From Casuarina equisetifolia (Eukaryota; Streptophyta; Magnoliopsida; Fagales; Casuarinaceae), in assembly GCA_028551475.1 (NCBI GenBank), contig CM052355.1, forward strand, positions 30,655,580 to 30,719,579: a stretch of DNA of 64,000 bases, read 5' to 3'. The position numbers and the translations under genes were made by a program. Positions 12,047-24,511 of the stretch are shown one piece after another. Positions within the stretch are counted from its first letter, which is position 1, and each line of letters opens with the position of its first letter. The notes under the pieces were generated by a model. It had not been told where the DNA came from and did not search any database. It worked only from the letters and a program-made list of their open reading frames with translations.

Positions 12047-12452
12047 ACCATTAGATAGAAAAGAAAGAAAAATGTCTTTGTCCCTTTGTTGTTAGGAACA
12101 TAAGAAACGTTTCTAACCCACATTAAAATTTAATGCTCATGTACAATTGATGTTTCCTATCCAATTCACTTTTTATTCCCCTATAAAAATAATTAATCTT
12201 AACAAAAATAATATGCAATCTAATTAGTCAACAGAGATATTTCCCAAAAACACCATTAGATAGAAAAGAAAAACAAAATGTCTTTGTCCCTTTGCTGTTA
12301 GGAACATAAGAAACGTTTCTAACCCCCATTAAAATTTAATGCTCATGTACAATTGATGCTTCCTATCCAATTCACTTTTTATTCCCGTATAAAAATAGTT
12401 AATCTTAGCAAAAAAAATATGCAATCTAATTAGTTAACAGAGATATTTCCCA
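12047..12452. repeat. Direct duplication of a ~205 bp unit
   Basis: The segment 12047-12251 is repeated at 12252-12452 with few differences. Both copies start 'accattagatagaaaagaaa' and end 'cagagatatttccc'. It is non-coding and is a local tandem duplication within the larger repeat unit. Confidence 0.85.
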
Positions 12453-12980
12453 TAAACCGAAGGCACTTCAATAACTTCCCTAAACTCCCGTCCTGCTTAC
12501 ACTCTAATCTTCCAGAGCACAAAGCCACTATTCTCCTAAAAGTAAGAAGTGGCCCCAAAGACGTGGTCCAAGGTTGAACATGGTGACTTACTTTCCTTTA
12601 TAGACCACGTAAGCAACTAGTCGCCGCCCCATAGGTGCTTGCGCCATTGATTGGAATGTTAAACACCCTTTTTTACCTTCATACCCCCTGACGCGTGGTT
12701 CCAACGTAGCAGCCACCTTCTGTGAGTCATCATAGGACCATTAGTCGAACCTTTTGCCGCATGTGGCATTAGTTTTCGGCTTAGCTTTTCTTCATCGTAT
12801 GAGAGACCAATCTCCAAGTCACTAAACTAGAGATAGCCACACAAACCCTTTGATGTAAGATATATATATATTTTTGTTATGTAAATAGGAGATATGGAGA
12901 AATTGAATTTCAAATTTATGACTTTCTTATTTTAAGTAACATGGACTGTCAATTGAGCTACATATCCGCCGACAAAAGAG
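12453..12980. other. Intergenic, somewhat GC-richer, no gene seen
   Basis: There is no sustained frame. Its GC content is higher than the surroundings, with words such as 'gacgtggtcc' and 'gacgcgtgg'. It lies about 0.7-1.2 kb upstream of the CLE-like gene and may include distal promoter. Confidence 0.4.
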
Positions 12981-12984
12981 ATTA

Positions 12985-13480
12985 TACATTAATGCTTATA
13001 AAATTAAAATGCAATCTTCACACACTTTGCTTTGAGCATATACCCCTTTTATTCTTTTGTACCATCTTTTTCTCTCTCCTTGAATATGAAATAAAAGCTC
13101 TTCAGACTTTACTTATGGTACCGAGGCATTTTACTTTTCTCATCATTTCTCTTTGTCTCTCTTTCACATGCACCCACATGTCGAACGATAGTGATTCTAT
13201 AAATCAATTGGCTGAAGATACATTAAACTCCCATGGGCAATGGATGATGTATTATGGAACGGCAACAATGTTTATCCTTCAAGGTCAACAAAATAAGGTG
13301 CGGAATAAAGCAAAAGGCTCAAGTACGTAAGATGGCGATATAACGTTATTCCTTTCAAACATTAAAACATGGCAAATACCCCTTTCTGGTTTTTCTGGGG
13401 ATAAGTAATGACCAACTACTTATGGTTTAGGATGTTGCTGTTTTATTATCTTCTTTAAGCTAGGTGGCCTATAAGAATAT
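12985..13480. repeat. Blocks I and J upstream of the CLE-like gene
   Basis: The blocks are homologous to 14690-15290 and 21390-22100. An open frame of 129 codons (12941-13330) crosses both but is not kept in the sister copies, so it is not called a gene. Block J has the phrase 'ctggggataagtaa' followed by 'caactactta'. Confidence 0.6.
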
Positions 13481-13596
13481 TTGTTTCTTATGGTCGAAAG
13501 CATTGGAAGATAGGCTGCATGACAATTCACATGGTCAGACTTTTGTCAATTTCAAACATTACTATTTGCTTTGTTCTTTCCACTTACTCCTGTGCT

Positions 13597-13660
13597 TATA
13601 TATACCCATTTAGTTTCTTCGATCTCCTCACTTCTCCCGCCTTCTTCTTCATTTCAGTTT
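13597..13660 (+). promoter_or_regulatory. Core promoter of the 75-residue CLE-like gene
   Basis: TATATATA at 13597-13604 is followed by a pyrimidine patch (about 13617-13655). The ATG lies 96 bp after the TATA box. The same layout precedes the pseudogene (439) and the gene at 51267, which supports a conserved promoter and excludes the upstream ATG at 13519 as the real start. Confidence 0.65.
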
Positions 13661-13692
13661 GCAACAGCCTGCCTTTCCGTATCCAACTTAAG

Positions 13693-13920
13693 ATGGATAA
13701 CAGAATTGCCGTCTTTATCTGCTTCATTCTCCTTGTGAACTCCCAGGGACGTGTTCTTCATGCAGACCTGGCCATGAAACAGGAAATAGACAGACTCCAT
13801 ATGTGGCGAGAGTTCGGTTTTGATTACTCAAAACTTGAGCATTACCGAAGGTTGGCCGGAGATGCAGCACGACCGGATCAAGTAGTACCAGGCGGCCCAG
13901 ATCACCAGCATCACTTGTGA
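13693..13920 (+). CDS. CLE-like secreted signalling peptide precursor, one motif
   Basis: The 75-residue precursor has a signal peptide at about 1-24 (N-R-I-A-V-F-I-C-F-I-L-L-V core), a charged variable linker (25-60) with D-Y-S-K-L-E-H at 44-50, and a C-terminal 12-mer Q63-H74 (QVVPGGPDHQHH) followed by one Leu. CLE peptides have a 12-13 residue motif near R-x-V-P-x-G-P-x-P-x-H-N. Pro4, Gly6, Pro7 and His11 are kept; residue 1 is Gln rather than Arg and residue 9 is His rather than Pro. If it acts like known CLEs, it is secreted, trimmed, hydroxylated on proline, and bound by leucine-rich-repeat receptor kinases; that role is inferred. No intron is needed. The in-frame ATG at 13519 lies upstream of the TATA box, so 13693 is chosen. 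The linker and signal peptide match the gene at 51267. Confidence 0.75.
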   Translation: MDNRIAVFICFILLVNSQGRVLHADLAMKQEIDRLHMWREFGFDYSKLEHYRRLAGDAARPDQVVPGGPDHQHHL

Positions 13921-14225
13921 CTGCCCCTGCTTTACGAGCTAATGATCCGTCAGGATTCTATGCACAATTTGTACCATGTTATGGAGTTTCAAGAGAAGAA
14001 GCTTTTACCAAAAGAGAAAGAACCCATGTCTGTAAAAGCTCATTGCTATAAGAGCATACGTAGCAGGATTGAAGTCCCAGTGCCATGCCATTATCTTTCG
14101 TCGGATGAAATTTTCCCTTTTTATGTTTTATTTTCTAGTTTTTATGTTCTGTTCATGTACTTCAATATCCGTAGGTATAATGATAAAATCTTCTTATGGG
14201 AAATTTAATGGCTTAACCCGGAGAT
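13921..14225 (+). other. 3' flank/3'UTR of the CLE-like gene
   Basis: Non-coding sequence that stays alignable to the 3' flank of the pseudogene (about 890-1140), including 'atggagtttc' and 'aagaaccca'. It probably holds the 3'UTR. A-rich words near 14177-14190 could serve for polyadenylation. The open frame 13942-14208 is not conserved in the sister copy. Confidence 0.5.
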
Positions 14226-14229
14226 TCTA

Positions 14230-15640
14230 TAACACAAGGTAGAAGCGTCCTCAACAATAAAAGAAGTTGTCTAGCCTCACCAAACGAGAGATTTCTTAAG
14301 TAATATTTCGAGAAAGTATGAAGTTGCTCCTATGGACCACGGCAAATGATTGCACAAAGAAAAAGGAATTGCAATTTGCGGCATAAAGATGGCCAGAGAA
14401 AGTTAGATTCTGACCTGGATCTCATTTACTTCTGGTAGCTCAAGCGAGTGGATGTAATCTTGGAGAACACTTGCTAAGTCACCAGAGTCTGGATGGCCAC
14501 ATAAAATCAATATTGCATAGGTAATAACTAGAACTAAGTTCGACCAGTTGAGCCATATGTCTGCCATCAATTTTCATCAGAAAAAACTCAACAAAGTTGA
14601 TAGGCATTTAGCTTAATTTGAAGCATGTGCTGCGCCACAGATCCAATTTGAAATAAATGTTGTTCGCGCTGAACTTTACCAAAGCATTGTACTTTTGACA
14701 TCCCTTCTATTTATTAGATTTAATTTAAAACTCTTTGCACCACCTTCAAAGTATCAAAAAGATTTTAGTTCTTCATATCATCTCTCTGTTTCTAAAAATC
14801 TACACAAAATTTTTATGTGATCGCTTTGCACTTTACCCAAAATATATGAGCCTTTTATTCTTTTATGTCCTCTATCTCTCTCACACACATACACCCAATT
14901 GGCTAAAGATACATTTAGTCCCTGTGTGCAATGGATAATAAACCAAGTAACGGTCAATAAGGTTTATCTACGAAGGTCCAAGAAACACTAAACAAGGTGA
15001 TGAGAAAAGCGAAATGTTGATTACCCTTTACAAGTGCTCATCCTGTTAATCATGGGTGGCCAATTGCTAGAGAAACCAACCAAATAACCATCTGTTCAAG
15101 TACATAAGGTAGCCTTATAACATTAATTCTTTGGAGCATCACAAACAGGAAACAACTTTTTTCTGGTTTTTATGGCGATGAGAAATAACCAATTGCTCAT
15201 CGTTTAGGATGTCACTATTTGATTATCTTCTTTAAGCCAGGTGGCCGACAAGAATTTGTGTTTGACCTAGGTGCTGATATAATCTTTTGATTTGTATTTT
15301 GTTCAATTTTTCCAGGCTTGACAACGGTCAAACGCCGGCAATTATAATAAAGACATCACACTATCCGATCGAGAATTCCATGAGATAAAAAGAAAGGGAC
15401 AGACGCAGATGAGTCGATATGAAACCCGTTGTCGGCAGACAACACATGGCCCTCCACTCGAAACAGAACCGATTTGATGGGTCTCCATTAAATGACCTGA
15501 TCTCCGTCGTAAAAGAAAAAGAGGAAGCCAGCCTCCCATGATCATCTGCTGGGAAGAAAAAAGAAAATAGGACAGAAACACTGGCTGAACATGACAGGTT
15601 GTTGCCACTAGCACTAGCCTCACTATCGTGTAATCTGAGT
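14230..15640. repeat. Blocks H, I, J and K
   Basis: The order is H (14230-14520), I (14690-14890), J (14900-15270) and K (15270-15640), each alignable to the corresponding block at 46.6-47.9 kb and 54.7-56.1 kb. A minus-strand frame (15342-15623) overlaps K and reappears shortened at 40388 and 55955 with the shared piece M-E-T-H-Q-I. Its ends differ between copies, so it is not called. Confidence 0.6.
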
Positions 15641-15890
15641 TAAAAGTCTAGTATTTGATAACCCAAAACGCACGAATGAGCAAGGAAGAAGACGAATTGC
15701 CAGATACAAACAATAGCGATGGGCACCATTATACCTCATCCATCCAGGTTAATCAATGCCTAGTCGGTTGTCTGCGTCCTTGTTTTTTTCGTTAGTGTCA
15801 AACCGACAACTGCTGTTCTGACAGATGTACCATAAATAACAATATTTTGTCACCCAATTCCCATTTAGAAAGGAGCAAGATCCTCTTTAG
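15640..15890 (+). pseudogene. Block B, broken copy of the short transmembrane-type frame
   Basis: ATG 15719 opens M-G-T-I-I-P-H-P-S-R-L and is stopped by TAG 15761-15763, at the same codon as the 3.0 kb copy, so these two copies share an inherited break. The hydrophobic stretch and K-P-T-T-A-V-L-T-D-V-P follow in the same frame. Confidence 0.45.
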
Positions 15891-16178
15891 AAATAGTACG
15901 TACACCGAATAAAGTTCTTATCAACAAAGTCTGATACATGGGGCGAACATTCTGTTGGATAAAGTTTTCCGTTGCACATGGCAGATCATGGGTATCTTTT
16001 CTTATCCACGAGGGTTTTTTCCCTTTTCATTTTCTTTTCCTTATTCCATTATCTTTAAGAAAGAATGAGTTAAGGTACATTACGTGGATCCACCCCTGCA
16101 TCATTTAAAAAAGTGTCCACTTATTAAACAAAGTAAGTTTAATGATTTATCCCCATATAATATTTACCGCCGCCGAAG
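15890..16178. repeat. Block C (left part)
   Basis: Includes 'ttacgtggatccacccctgc' (16080-16099) and the GCCGCCG core (about 16170). It is cut at about 16178 by an insert and resumes at about 17106 with 'gcatgatg'. Confidence 0.65.
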
Positions 16179-17105
16179 CAATTGAACATGGTAACATGTG
16201 GCATGTTGTTTTTAAGCTTGAGGGGTTTGATTTGGTGAACAGATTGATTGAATAAGAAAGCCTTGAAAGATAAACAATAAAAGCTGAGTTATGTAAATAT
16301 AGAACTATATCAAGGAGTTAGACAAGCTATAACGAACTGAGAAACTTTAGATTTTATAACTAAAGATGAAAAAGAGAATATGAAAATAAAGAAAAATACA
16401 AACTATAACAAGCAAATGAGAGAATGTTTGATACCATGATCACAGGGCCATCGGCCCTGCTATAATACTAAGATAACATTATGTCAAGTAGTATTATAGG
16501 TAATAAGAGAATGAAAAAATAAAAGAGAAAGAGAAATTGCAAATAAGGAGGTGGGGAGAGAAATAGAGAACCAGAATGAAGCAAGAGTAATATTGCACAA
16601 GAACACTCGAAGTGATTTGCTTGCTTATCTAATAGTTCTTACAAGGCCTTTATACAGCCAACCAATGTAACAAAAGACAAAATACAACTTGCATGCCACT
16701 TGCATGAAGAAACGTTACCCCAACTTGCCAAGATGCTTCATCATCACGTAATGCAGAGTTGCAGGCATTTAAGAAAACTGACATGAGATAAAAACCACAT
16801 TATCTGCGGGCTCCTCGAGTCTTCTCCAAGTCTCCATTACATGCATTGAACTCTCGGATTCTTCTTCAGCATCTTATCTTCACAATTCGTGGGACCCATT
16901 TATCTTCATTCAGCTTTGGTTTGTGGATCCCGTAACCTCCATGCTGCATATTATTCTTTGGCTTACTTCGTTCAAAATGAGAAGAACAGGATTCAGGTTC
17001 TAAACTTGCATCTTGTATATTTGGAAGGCCATAAATGCTTATGCAGTCTCATCATCTATTTGCTTCCAACATCATGCACGTACCAGTCGGATAATGTTAA
17101 CAGAA
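16179..17105 (-). mobile_element. Probable LTR-retrotransposon fragment, minus strand
   Basis: The insert of about 930 bp interrupts block C; the sister copies at 3.5, 48.3 and 57.4 kb are continuous here. On the minus strand it starts TGTTAACATT (right edge), contains a TATA-like GTATAAAGG (about 16649-16657), and reaches TGGTATCA (about 16430-16437), the first eight bases of the tRNA-Met primer site. This suggests a 5' LTR plus leader. 'gaagca' flanks both sides (about 16176 and 17106), although the left end lacks a canonical TG/CA terminus. The open frame 16889-17173 crosses the insert border and is not a gene. Confidence 0.45.
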
Positions 17106-19510
17106 GCATGATGATTTTTTTTTTGTTAATGTATATCCACAAACCACCGTTCTTCATACAGAAACTAGTTTGATGGTGCCCCAATAATCCACAGGCTTTC
17201 GAAAGGACAAGTCAGCCTTCCCAAATAGGAATTCACTTGGATTTTTTCCTATGGATTTGTACAAAAAGGTGAAAAAGGTGATGTGGGAGGATTAAGTCCT
17301 GACTAAGCGACCCCAATTAAGTATGACATTATAAGATACTTATGGGGCTCCATGTCTAAAGGTTCATTCTCTGTTTGCAACTGTTCTGAAGGGGTGCGTC
17401 CTTTTAGCGGCGTCTGACGTAGGATTTCTATTAGATTCTACAATTCGGCCACAGTCTACTACTCGGCCGAACCTAGCTTAAAAGTATAGCTCCTACGATA
17501 CGAACACAATAACTTCAAAAACCGGCAAACGAGGGACAAGGGAGTCTCAAAGTTTGGGATAACACTGCTGACGCGTGATAAAAGACTAGTCTAGAGCAAG
17601 TACATTCTAGTTCCCTCGGGTCCACGAAAGGACCCAATTTTGGAGTATAGACCGGCGTAAGAGGGGCCCGACAAAATTTCATGGGGGGAATGTTCTTCGC
17701 TTTAATGTCAACAACCATCCACGTTTGCTTTGAAGGCAAACGATGACTAGATTATTCATTTAAAAAACTTTAGGATCATGAGTACGTGTCGAGGAGATCC
17801 GATTTGAGGCGCACAAAGAGATTGAAGATCCCAAAGGAAATGGGAACATTTAAGCTTAGTGGCTAAAGGTAATGGGATTCAAGACCAGCAGAATTTTTGG
17901 GCTTTTTATACCAAGGCAACACTCTTCACGATGACAATTGTCACGTACCAATTGTCATATCGATTGTGTAAATGTGTGGCTGATTACTATTACCCTCCAA
18001 ATCTTTCCAAATTAATTTGGTACCACAAATGAACCTCTTATCTCAAATTCAACGTTTGGATCTTCTTCTTCTTCTTCTTATTTTCCTTTATGAGTAACTA
18101 GGATCAAGATAGGAAACAAATAACTGAACCATAAGGAAAGAAACCAAAGAATTGGGATGGTAGTTGGTTGGGGGAAGGGGAGGTGAAGGAAAATTTGATG
18201 GGGGATTAATAAAGCTTCAAAAAGTTTAAAGGAATTAAAATTGTAGAGGAAGGTAAGAAATAAAGAACGTTTTAAGAGATACATCGAAATCTCAGATTTT
18301 GACTAAAAATCAGTAATAGAGACAAAATCATAACTCTAAATATAAGCAGCAAAAATATATTTTATTAGATTACGATTTCCTCTCTCTTGAATTTGGGTTT
18401 TGGTCTTTCGTTTATAGAATTGTCATGTGTTTTTGTACAAAATGTGAGAGAAAAAGAAAACAAAAGAAAAAAATCATTATTAAAAAAATATTAAAACAAA
18501 CAAAGGGGTTATCTCTTTTGTGAACATAAGAAATGTTTCTAAACCCCACTAAACTTTCCTGCTCTTGTGTTTATGATTTGAGGTATTTGATTCTCTTCTT
18601 ATCTCCCAACAAAAATAAACTATCTTAAGGAAGGTAATATGTAATCTTTTGGTGCAACAACGGTCTTAAGGTGCATTAGAAATGGACCAAAGTCCAATCC
18701 ACAAGCTATCTTATGGTTTGAACACTTGTGACCCAATGATACCTTGTTGAAATACAACGGTGCAGGTTCAACACCCCTCAACTAAAATCCCCCTACCCTT
18801 GTCCCAATAAAAATTTCGAAAAAATATTAACTCACAAGTTGGAAACATTACCTAGAGATTGTATCTCTCCCATGTGGAGCTTTTTTCCTCTATGCTCTCG
18901 ACCATACTTAACATACCTTAAACTCAAAGTTGAATAAGATAGAAGTATAGCAACCAATTTTAAGAACTTAAGATTGGATGAAAATTATAATAGATCAACT
19001 TGGAAAATGGCCAACAGTTCAACTTAAAATCTTAAATTGAAGTGAAGAAACTTGTCTCTTAATAAACAACCCTCTACACTTTTATATTTCTTATGTAAAA
19101 TTTAATAAAGTGATAGTCAACAAGGATATTTCGATAGAGCCAAAAGCATCGTTAATTGTAGTCTTCATTAGCCAATCATCAAACGATCCCAATTATAATT
19201 GCAGTTTCTTTCTACACAGATTCCATAACCCACGGCCAATGCATCCTCAATAGCAAAAAGAGTTGTCACAATCGAGAGATTTCTTGAATGAATATTTTGA
19301 GCCAAGTATGTTCCCATTAAACCGCGGCAAGTAATTGCACTAAGAGAAAAGGAATCAACGACTGCCACATAAAAATGGTCAATAAAAGTCAAGATTTTGA
19401 TTTGGATCTTCATTCCCCTCTAATAGCTCAAGCCAATGGGTAATCTTGTAGACCACTTGCTAAGTCACTAAATTTTGGACAGCCATAAAAAATCAATACT
19501 ATACCATTAA
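17106..19510. repeat. Blocks C/D, F and H (second set)
   Basis: Continuous homology to about 3500-6090: the remainder of C/D (17106-17480), F (17440-18480) and H (18540-19510). No gene is called; the minus-strand frames 17515-17739 and 19168-19413 are not preserved between copies. Confidence 0.65.
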
Positions 19511-19739
19511 CCCCTTTTATATGCTTAATACCCAAAAAGGTTAACCATATAAGAAGGATATTTCCTAGTAAAGCACAAAGAGAAAAAAGGATTTGAACTT
19601 TTATATAGAATCATAGTGGAATATTCTATATTTGTCAAATTCTTACATCTAATCTACTACAAAAAAATAAAGTTATAATCATATAAAGTTAAGATTAACA
19701 AAATTCATACACTTACATCAGTTCTTTATAGGTCTACTT

Positions 19740-21115
19740 ATCATTGAAAAGAAATTTATTAGAACCTTTAATCAATTAATGAAAAAGTAGATTGGTATGA
19801 TTTAATTTGGACTAGCAATATCAACAAATATAATTTCATTGGATGATTAGTTTATCAAGATCATCCTTCTATAATAAAAGAAATGGTACAATAGCTCCCT
19901 TCAATTAACTTATACTATGATTTTTGTCAATTTCAAGTTGAAAATAGAAGTCATCTTCTTTTTAAATGTTCATGAATAATAATGGTTTAAAAGACTATCC
20001 TTACTCAAAATTGAATTAAACATCATATTGGAGAATAGAATAAAGAACTGTAATAGATTATTAAAGTAACTAAAGAGAAAGATTTAGATGTAAAGCTTTT
20101 AAAGATATCTTTTTTAGATTGTATATGGGTAAACACTTTTCTATGGGTGGGAAATTCAAAAGTACATAAAACTCACAAGGTTGCTTGGTAGGTTGTTTGT
20201 TTACCTAAAAAGGAAGGAGGACTTAGGCTATTAAATCTTTAAGTATGGAATAAGGTTTTGGTGGGGAGGTCACTTTGGAATCTATTCAATTATCCAAGCT
20301 CATCTTTATGGAATAGATAGATTATAGTACTAAATGCTCATTTTTTTGGAATTTTCAGTTATACACCTTAACATTAAAGGAAATATGACAAAGAGTTGAA
20401 GAAGTCTTCTTAAATTATGATAGACTCTTTTATCTACACTCTCTAAACTTTTTTTATTGTTATAAAGAAACATATAAAGAATTGTGCAAAGCTAATACTG
20501 AAGTTGAATGGCATGACTTAATATGGTTAGGTGAAATTAACAAACATAACTTTATTATATGACTCATATGTAGGGATAAACCTTCTACATCAAAAGTGCT
20601 ATCTTGATGGCTCCCTTCAATTGACCTATATTATAATTTCTATGGTTTTCATTTGAAAAATAGGCCACATTTTTTTTTTCAACGTACTTGGACTAGGCAA
20701 ATTTGGCGAATTATTCTTGCACAATAAGGCACTCATAGGACCATGAATGATTGAAATTTTGAATTGCAATGGATGATTACGTAACAAAAGGAAAAGATTT
20801 GGCTATTAAGCTTCTTAAACTTTCTTTTTTAACTTGTATGTATTGTATATTGTTTAAACAAAATCATAGATGTTTTCAAAATAAGACTATTGAAATATCA
20901 ATATTATTGGCTAAAATAAAAAACTAGTTCGTGAAAGAGCTTCTCAATTTAAGAATATTAAACATTCTTGGGCAAATGCTTTATTGTGTCATAATTAACA
21001 AATTCTAAATTTGATATTTTCTTAGATGAATTGTAATGCTAAAGTATGCCCTTAAGCTTTTGTACTCTCTTATTATTTAATGAATAAACTTACATGTTCA
21101 TAAAATAAAATAAAA
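19740..21115 (+). mobile_element. L1-type LINE remnants (reverse-transcriptase 3' part)
   Basis: Two partial copies lie head to tail. At about 19785-19960 a stop-riddled frame reads W-Y-D-L-I-W-T-S-N-I-N-K-Y-N-F-I-G, typical of the zinc-binding tail (zf-RVT) of plant L1 reverse transcriptases. At about 20175-20330 another frame reads K-V-A-W, then L-P-K-K-E-G-G-L-R-L-L-N-L, then W-N-K-V-L, the motif just upstream of zf-RVT in these elements, and a second zf-RVT follows at about 20505. The segment ends with 'taatgaataaacttacatg' and an A-rich tail (about 21060-21118). Many stops show it is dead. Confidence 0.75.
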
Positions 21116-21119
21116 AATA

Positions 21120-21370
21120 GAAGATAATTTTAGGATAGAACAGTTAATATTCCAATTATGTTGGCTTTATAAGGAAAATTGTGTGAGGAAGAGTTTTTTT
21201 GTTTCAAAATATAACTTTTCACAGGAAAAATTATTTTGAATGAGATTTAAAGATTTTCAACTTCTATCTTTTTATAGTTTTTGTAATTCTTGTAATGTTA
21301 GGGTGAATTCCTATATTTTTGTAAACTATTTTTTATTAATACAAACTTACATTTCTACCCAAAAAAAATT
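21120..21370 (+). mobile_element. LINE 3' tail
   Basis: Ends 'attaatacaaacttacattt' plus an A-run. Homologous to 49610-49875. No coding sequence survives. Confidence 0.6.
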
Positions 21371-21389
21371 AAATTAGTAAGAATGCTTA

Positions 21390-22100
21390 CAAAATCCAAT
21401 TGGATCTTCACGCACTTTGCTTAAAGCATATCCACTTTTTATTCTTTTATGTACTATATCTCTCTCCTTAAATCTAAGGTAAAATTTGTTCACACTTTAC
21501 TCAAAGTACCAAAACATTTTACTTTTTACGTCCTCTCTATTTATTATATTTGAACAAAAAAGAATTTGCATATCTTTCAAAGTATAAAAAAGTGTTGGTT
21601 TTGCATATGAATCTCTTTCTGGAAATCTATGAAAAAATTTTATGTAGTCTCTTTGCACCTTTAATTCTTTTATGTTCCCTCTCTCTCAGCACACACTCAC
21701 GCGCACATGCGGTAGTTTGTTCTATGAATCAATTTGGTCAAGATACATTGAACCCTATGTGCAAAGGATAATGTAACAAGGAACGGCAATAAAGTTTACC
21801 CATCAAGGTCTATAGTAAATGAGGTGGTTGATAAAGTATACGGTTGATTACCCCTTACAAATGCTCATTTGGTTGATGATGGGTGGCCAACTGCTGGCGA
21901 AACCACTAACTAGCCACCTGTTCAAGTATATGAGATGGCCTTATAGCACCAGCTCAAGCATGAAAAACAGCAAACAACCCTCTGTGGCTTTTCTGGGGAT
22001 AAGTAACAGCCAACTACTTATAGTATAAGGATGTTACTTTTTTATTATCTGTTCTTTAAGCTGGGTGGCGATAAGAATTTGTGTTTGATTTATATAGGTT
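21390..22100. repeat. Blocks I and J copy
   Basis: Aligned to 14690-15290 and 47195-47620, including the 'ggataagtaa' and 'ctttaagctgggtgg' phrases. Confidence 0.6.
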
Positions 22101-22109
22101 CCTTATGCA

Positions 22110-22440
22110 AAAATAGGATAAATTTTGTAAAGAAAAAGTAAGGTAAAAAATATATAAATCATAATTTTTTTTGTACAAAACAAAAAACACTTGCTTTTTA
22201 AATAACAATTTCAATGGCTAAAAGTAGAAAAGTAGTATATAGAAGAATATCTCTATTTATGAATATTAAATATTTTTATGTAAATATTTTATTATACTAT
22301 AATTGGAGGATTCTAAACTTAATTTTTTTAGATAAATTATAATATTGGGCTATGCTCTTAAATTTTTGTATTCTTTTATTTTTTGACAAATAAACTCACA
22401 TATTTATAATAAAAGTTAATATTTATTTTTTCTTTGACTA
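22110..22440 (+). mobile_element. LINE 3' tail
   Basis: AT-rich sequence homologous to about 20850-21100, ending in 'gacaaataaactcacatatt'. It lies between block J and block E. Confidence 0.55.
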
Positions 22441-22539
22441 TTTTCAATTTCTAGAGATCTTTTATATCTCACATCCAGGGAAAGATAAAAATTAACAGGA
22501 CTTAAGTTTTGTTTTGTTAAAAATGCACATGAAGATTTT

Positions 22540-23264
22540 TAATTAACGGTGGCATAAACTTAATCACGAATGTAAGTTCTTAGAGATATATGGAATTTGA
22601 ACGAGGCTTGTTCATCACTTTTGTTTAGAAAAGGCCAAACCATTTAAGACTTCCCGTAGGGTGGTCCAGGTAATCACGAAAAAAAGGCTTAGTGTATCAG
22701 TTGTTAATATACGGTCAAGTCTTTGTCACTTCAATTTGTTTACCTACATAAGATTCTCCACTCGAGCATGACATTAAACAAAACGTTAAATTGGATAACC
22801 AACCAAAAGTGAATTCAAAAGAAAATACTTTCTGGTCACCGTCATGTGGATTGATACTCATCCTCCCACAAGCGATTAAAAGCTCGAAATGATTGATTAG
22901 AAAACGAAATTTGCTGGCCGACTAGTGTGTCGCTTCTACCCCTCCTTTAGTGATGCAACGCGTGCAAGAGCAATGTTAAAAGGATAAGAAGGTGTTAATT
23001 TCCAATAGAAAAATGGGAAGTACTATAAAATTGGCATATAAGCCAAAGATTTGTGTCATTTTGTTTTTGCTGAAATCTGGTATGTGTTCCGCATTATGAC
23101 TATACTAGTCTATTGTGGTCCTTATATAAGAGGTATTTTTCTTTTTCTCAAGTTGATTTCAAGAGGGAAAAAAAAAGTGAGCTTTATTAGTACCTTTTAC
23201 CGGAAAACGTGACTAACTTGTTGTTTTTCTTGATGATCTTTTACCACATAATTTCTTGTGACAC
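22540..23264. repeat. Block E, interrupted by the 6.3 kb LTR element
   Basis: Homologous to 44970-45180, 50040-50600 and 59050-59880, sharing 'gggtggtccagg', 'catgacattaaacaaaacgt' and 'gtgatgcaacgcg'. The LTR element enters at 23264/23265. The same place in the 59 kb copy is empty ('ttcttgtggcacttac', about 59873-59888). In the copies at 50.0 and 59.1 kb this block precedes a CLE-type gene or its relic. Confidence 0.75.
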
Positions 23265-24505
23265 TGATAACTCTATTTTTATAGAGTTATTTTACCTATT
23301 TTTTAGGCAATAAATAATACAATGTTTATGAGAAAATATTTGAACTCTTATTTATTTGAATTTGTCTTGTTTTTGTAGCACAAGGAGAAAAGGGATGAAC
23401 ATGGAGAACCTGATGCTTATTGTGTGGCAAAATTGTAATATCAAGATCAAGAAAGTCAAGATGGGCTTGGGCTTTGGATAATTGTTATTAGATTTTTTAT
23501 TGTTATTGGATTTTTTATTTAAATAGAAAACCCAGTCATGTTAGGAATTCAAGTCTCAATTAATTTAGGAGTTCAAAACCCAATTGTTTTAGGTCTCTAA
23601 AACCTAATTCTACTAGGATAGGAGATAGGTCTAAACCTAAACCCTATTTAAGAGAAGAGAAGAGGCAAAAGAAAGAAAAGGAGAAAATTGAGCACAACTC
23701 AAGAAAGAGGCTAAGAATTCAAGGTTTTCTTGAAGAGAAGACAAAAAGGGTGACAGACTTCTTGTTCTTGGATTCAAGATGCCTTCTTTATTTCTTATTA
23801 CCATTCTTCCTCATTATTTCTTTATGTTTTAGTTTATTTTTGTTAGAGCTACGATGTAACCTAATTATGATGGTATGAATCTTATGATTATTATGTTTTG
23901 CAAGATATTTTATTTATGTGAAGTTACATATTACGGAGTTTAATGCTTTTAGGTGATTAGCTACCACTTAGATGACTTGATTTGCATATTAAAGACCGAC
24001 AGGAAATAGCATGCAGTTGCTTCTTGTAATATGTAACCATAAATTAAATATGGATAGACATATACCATATTGTTTGTGTGGCTTTTGGTGTAAACTGGGA
24101 ATATTCATAGATCCTAATGCATTTAGTTTGTTTCAATTCACATATAGAGATATAATGAATTAATGAACTAAATAGGTTTGCTATACCTAGACATAGGATA
24201 GTAAATAAATTAGGAAATTCCGCCATCACATAGATATTATCTCTCTTGCAAGCATAAATAATCAATATTAGTACCTAGTAATTATGGTGAAGTCATATGC
24301 TCTAACATATTTCTTTTATTAAGTTTTCTTAGACTTAGTTAGTTAATCTATCATCCATCAATTTGGTTTGCTAGATAAATTCTAGGAGTTATTCACCGTT
24401 AGTAATTAGTTGGTCTAGTAATTACCAATCTCTGTGGGACGATATCTTTCTTATCATTATATTACTTGTTCGACATGTTCACTTGCATTTAGATTTCACC
24501 GAACA
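23265..24505 (+). repeat. 5' LTR (1241 bp)
   Basis: Starts with the short inverted, hairpin-like piece TGATAACTCTATTTTTATAG and ends ACCGAACA. Long AT-rich LTR. The minus-strand frame of 73 codons inside it is simply repeated in the other LTR. Confidence 0.92.
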
Positions 24506-24511
24506 AGTTTT

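Noticed and set aside
12941-13330. 129-codon plus-strand frame
   Set aside because: It spans blocks I and J, whose sister copies carry stops and shifts in the same frame.
13519-13692. An upstream in-frame ATG that would lengthen the 13693 gene to 133 residues
   Set aside because: It lies upstream of the TATA box and adds residues before the signal peptide. The alignment with the 51267 gene begins at 13693.
15342-15623. 93-codon minus-strand frame sharing M-E-T-H-Q-I with frames at 40388 and 55955
   Set aside because: The ends differ and the frame is not kept between copies; it is part of repeated non-coding block K.
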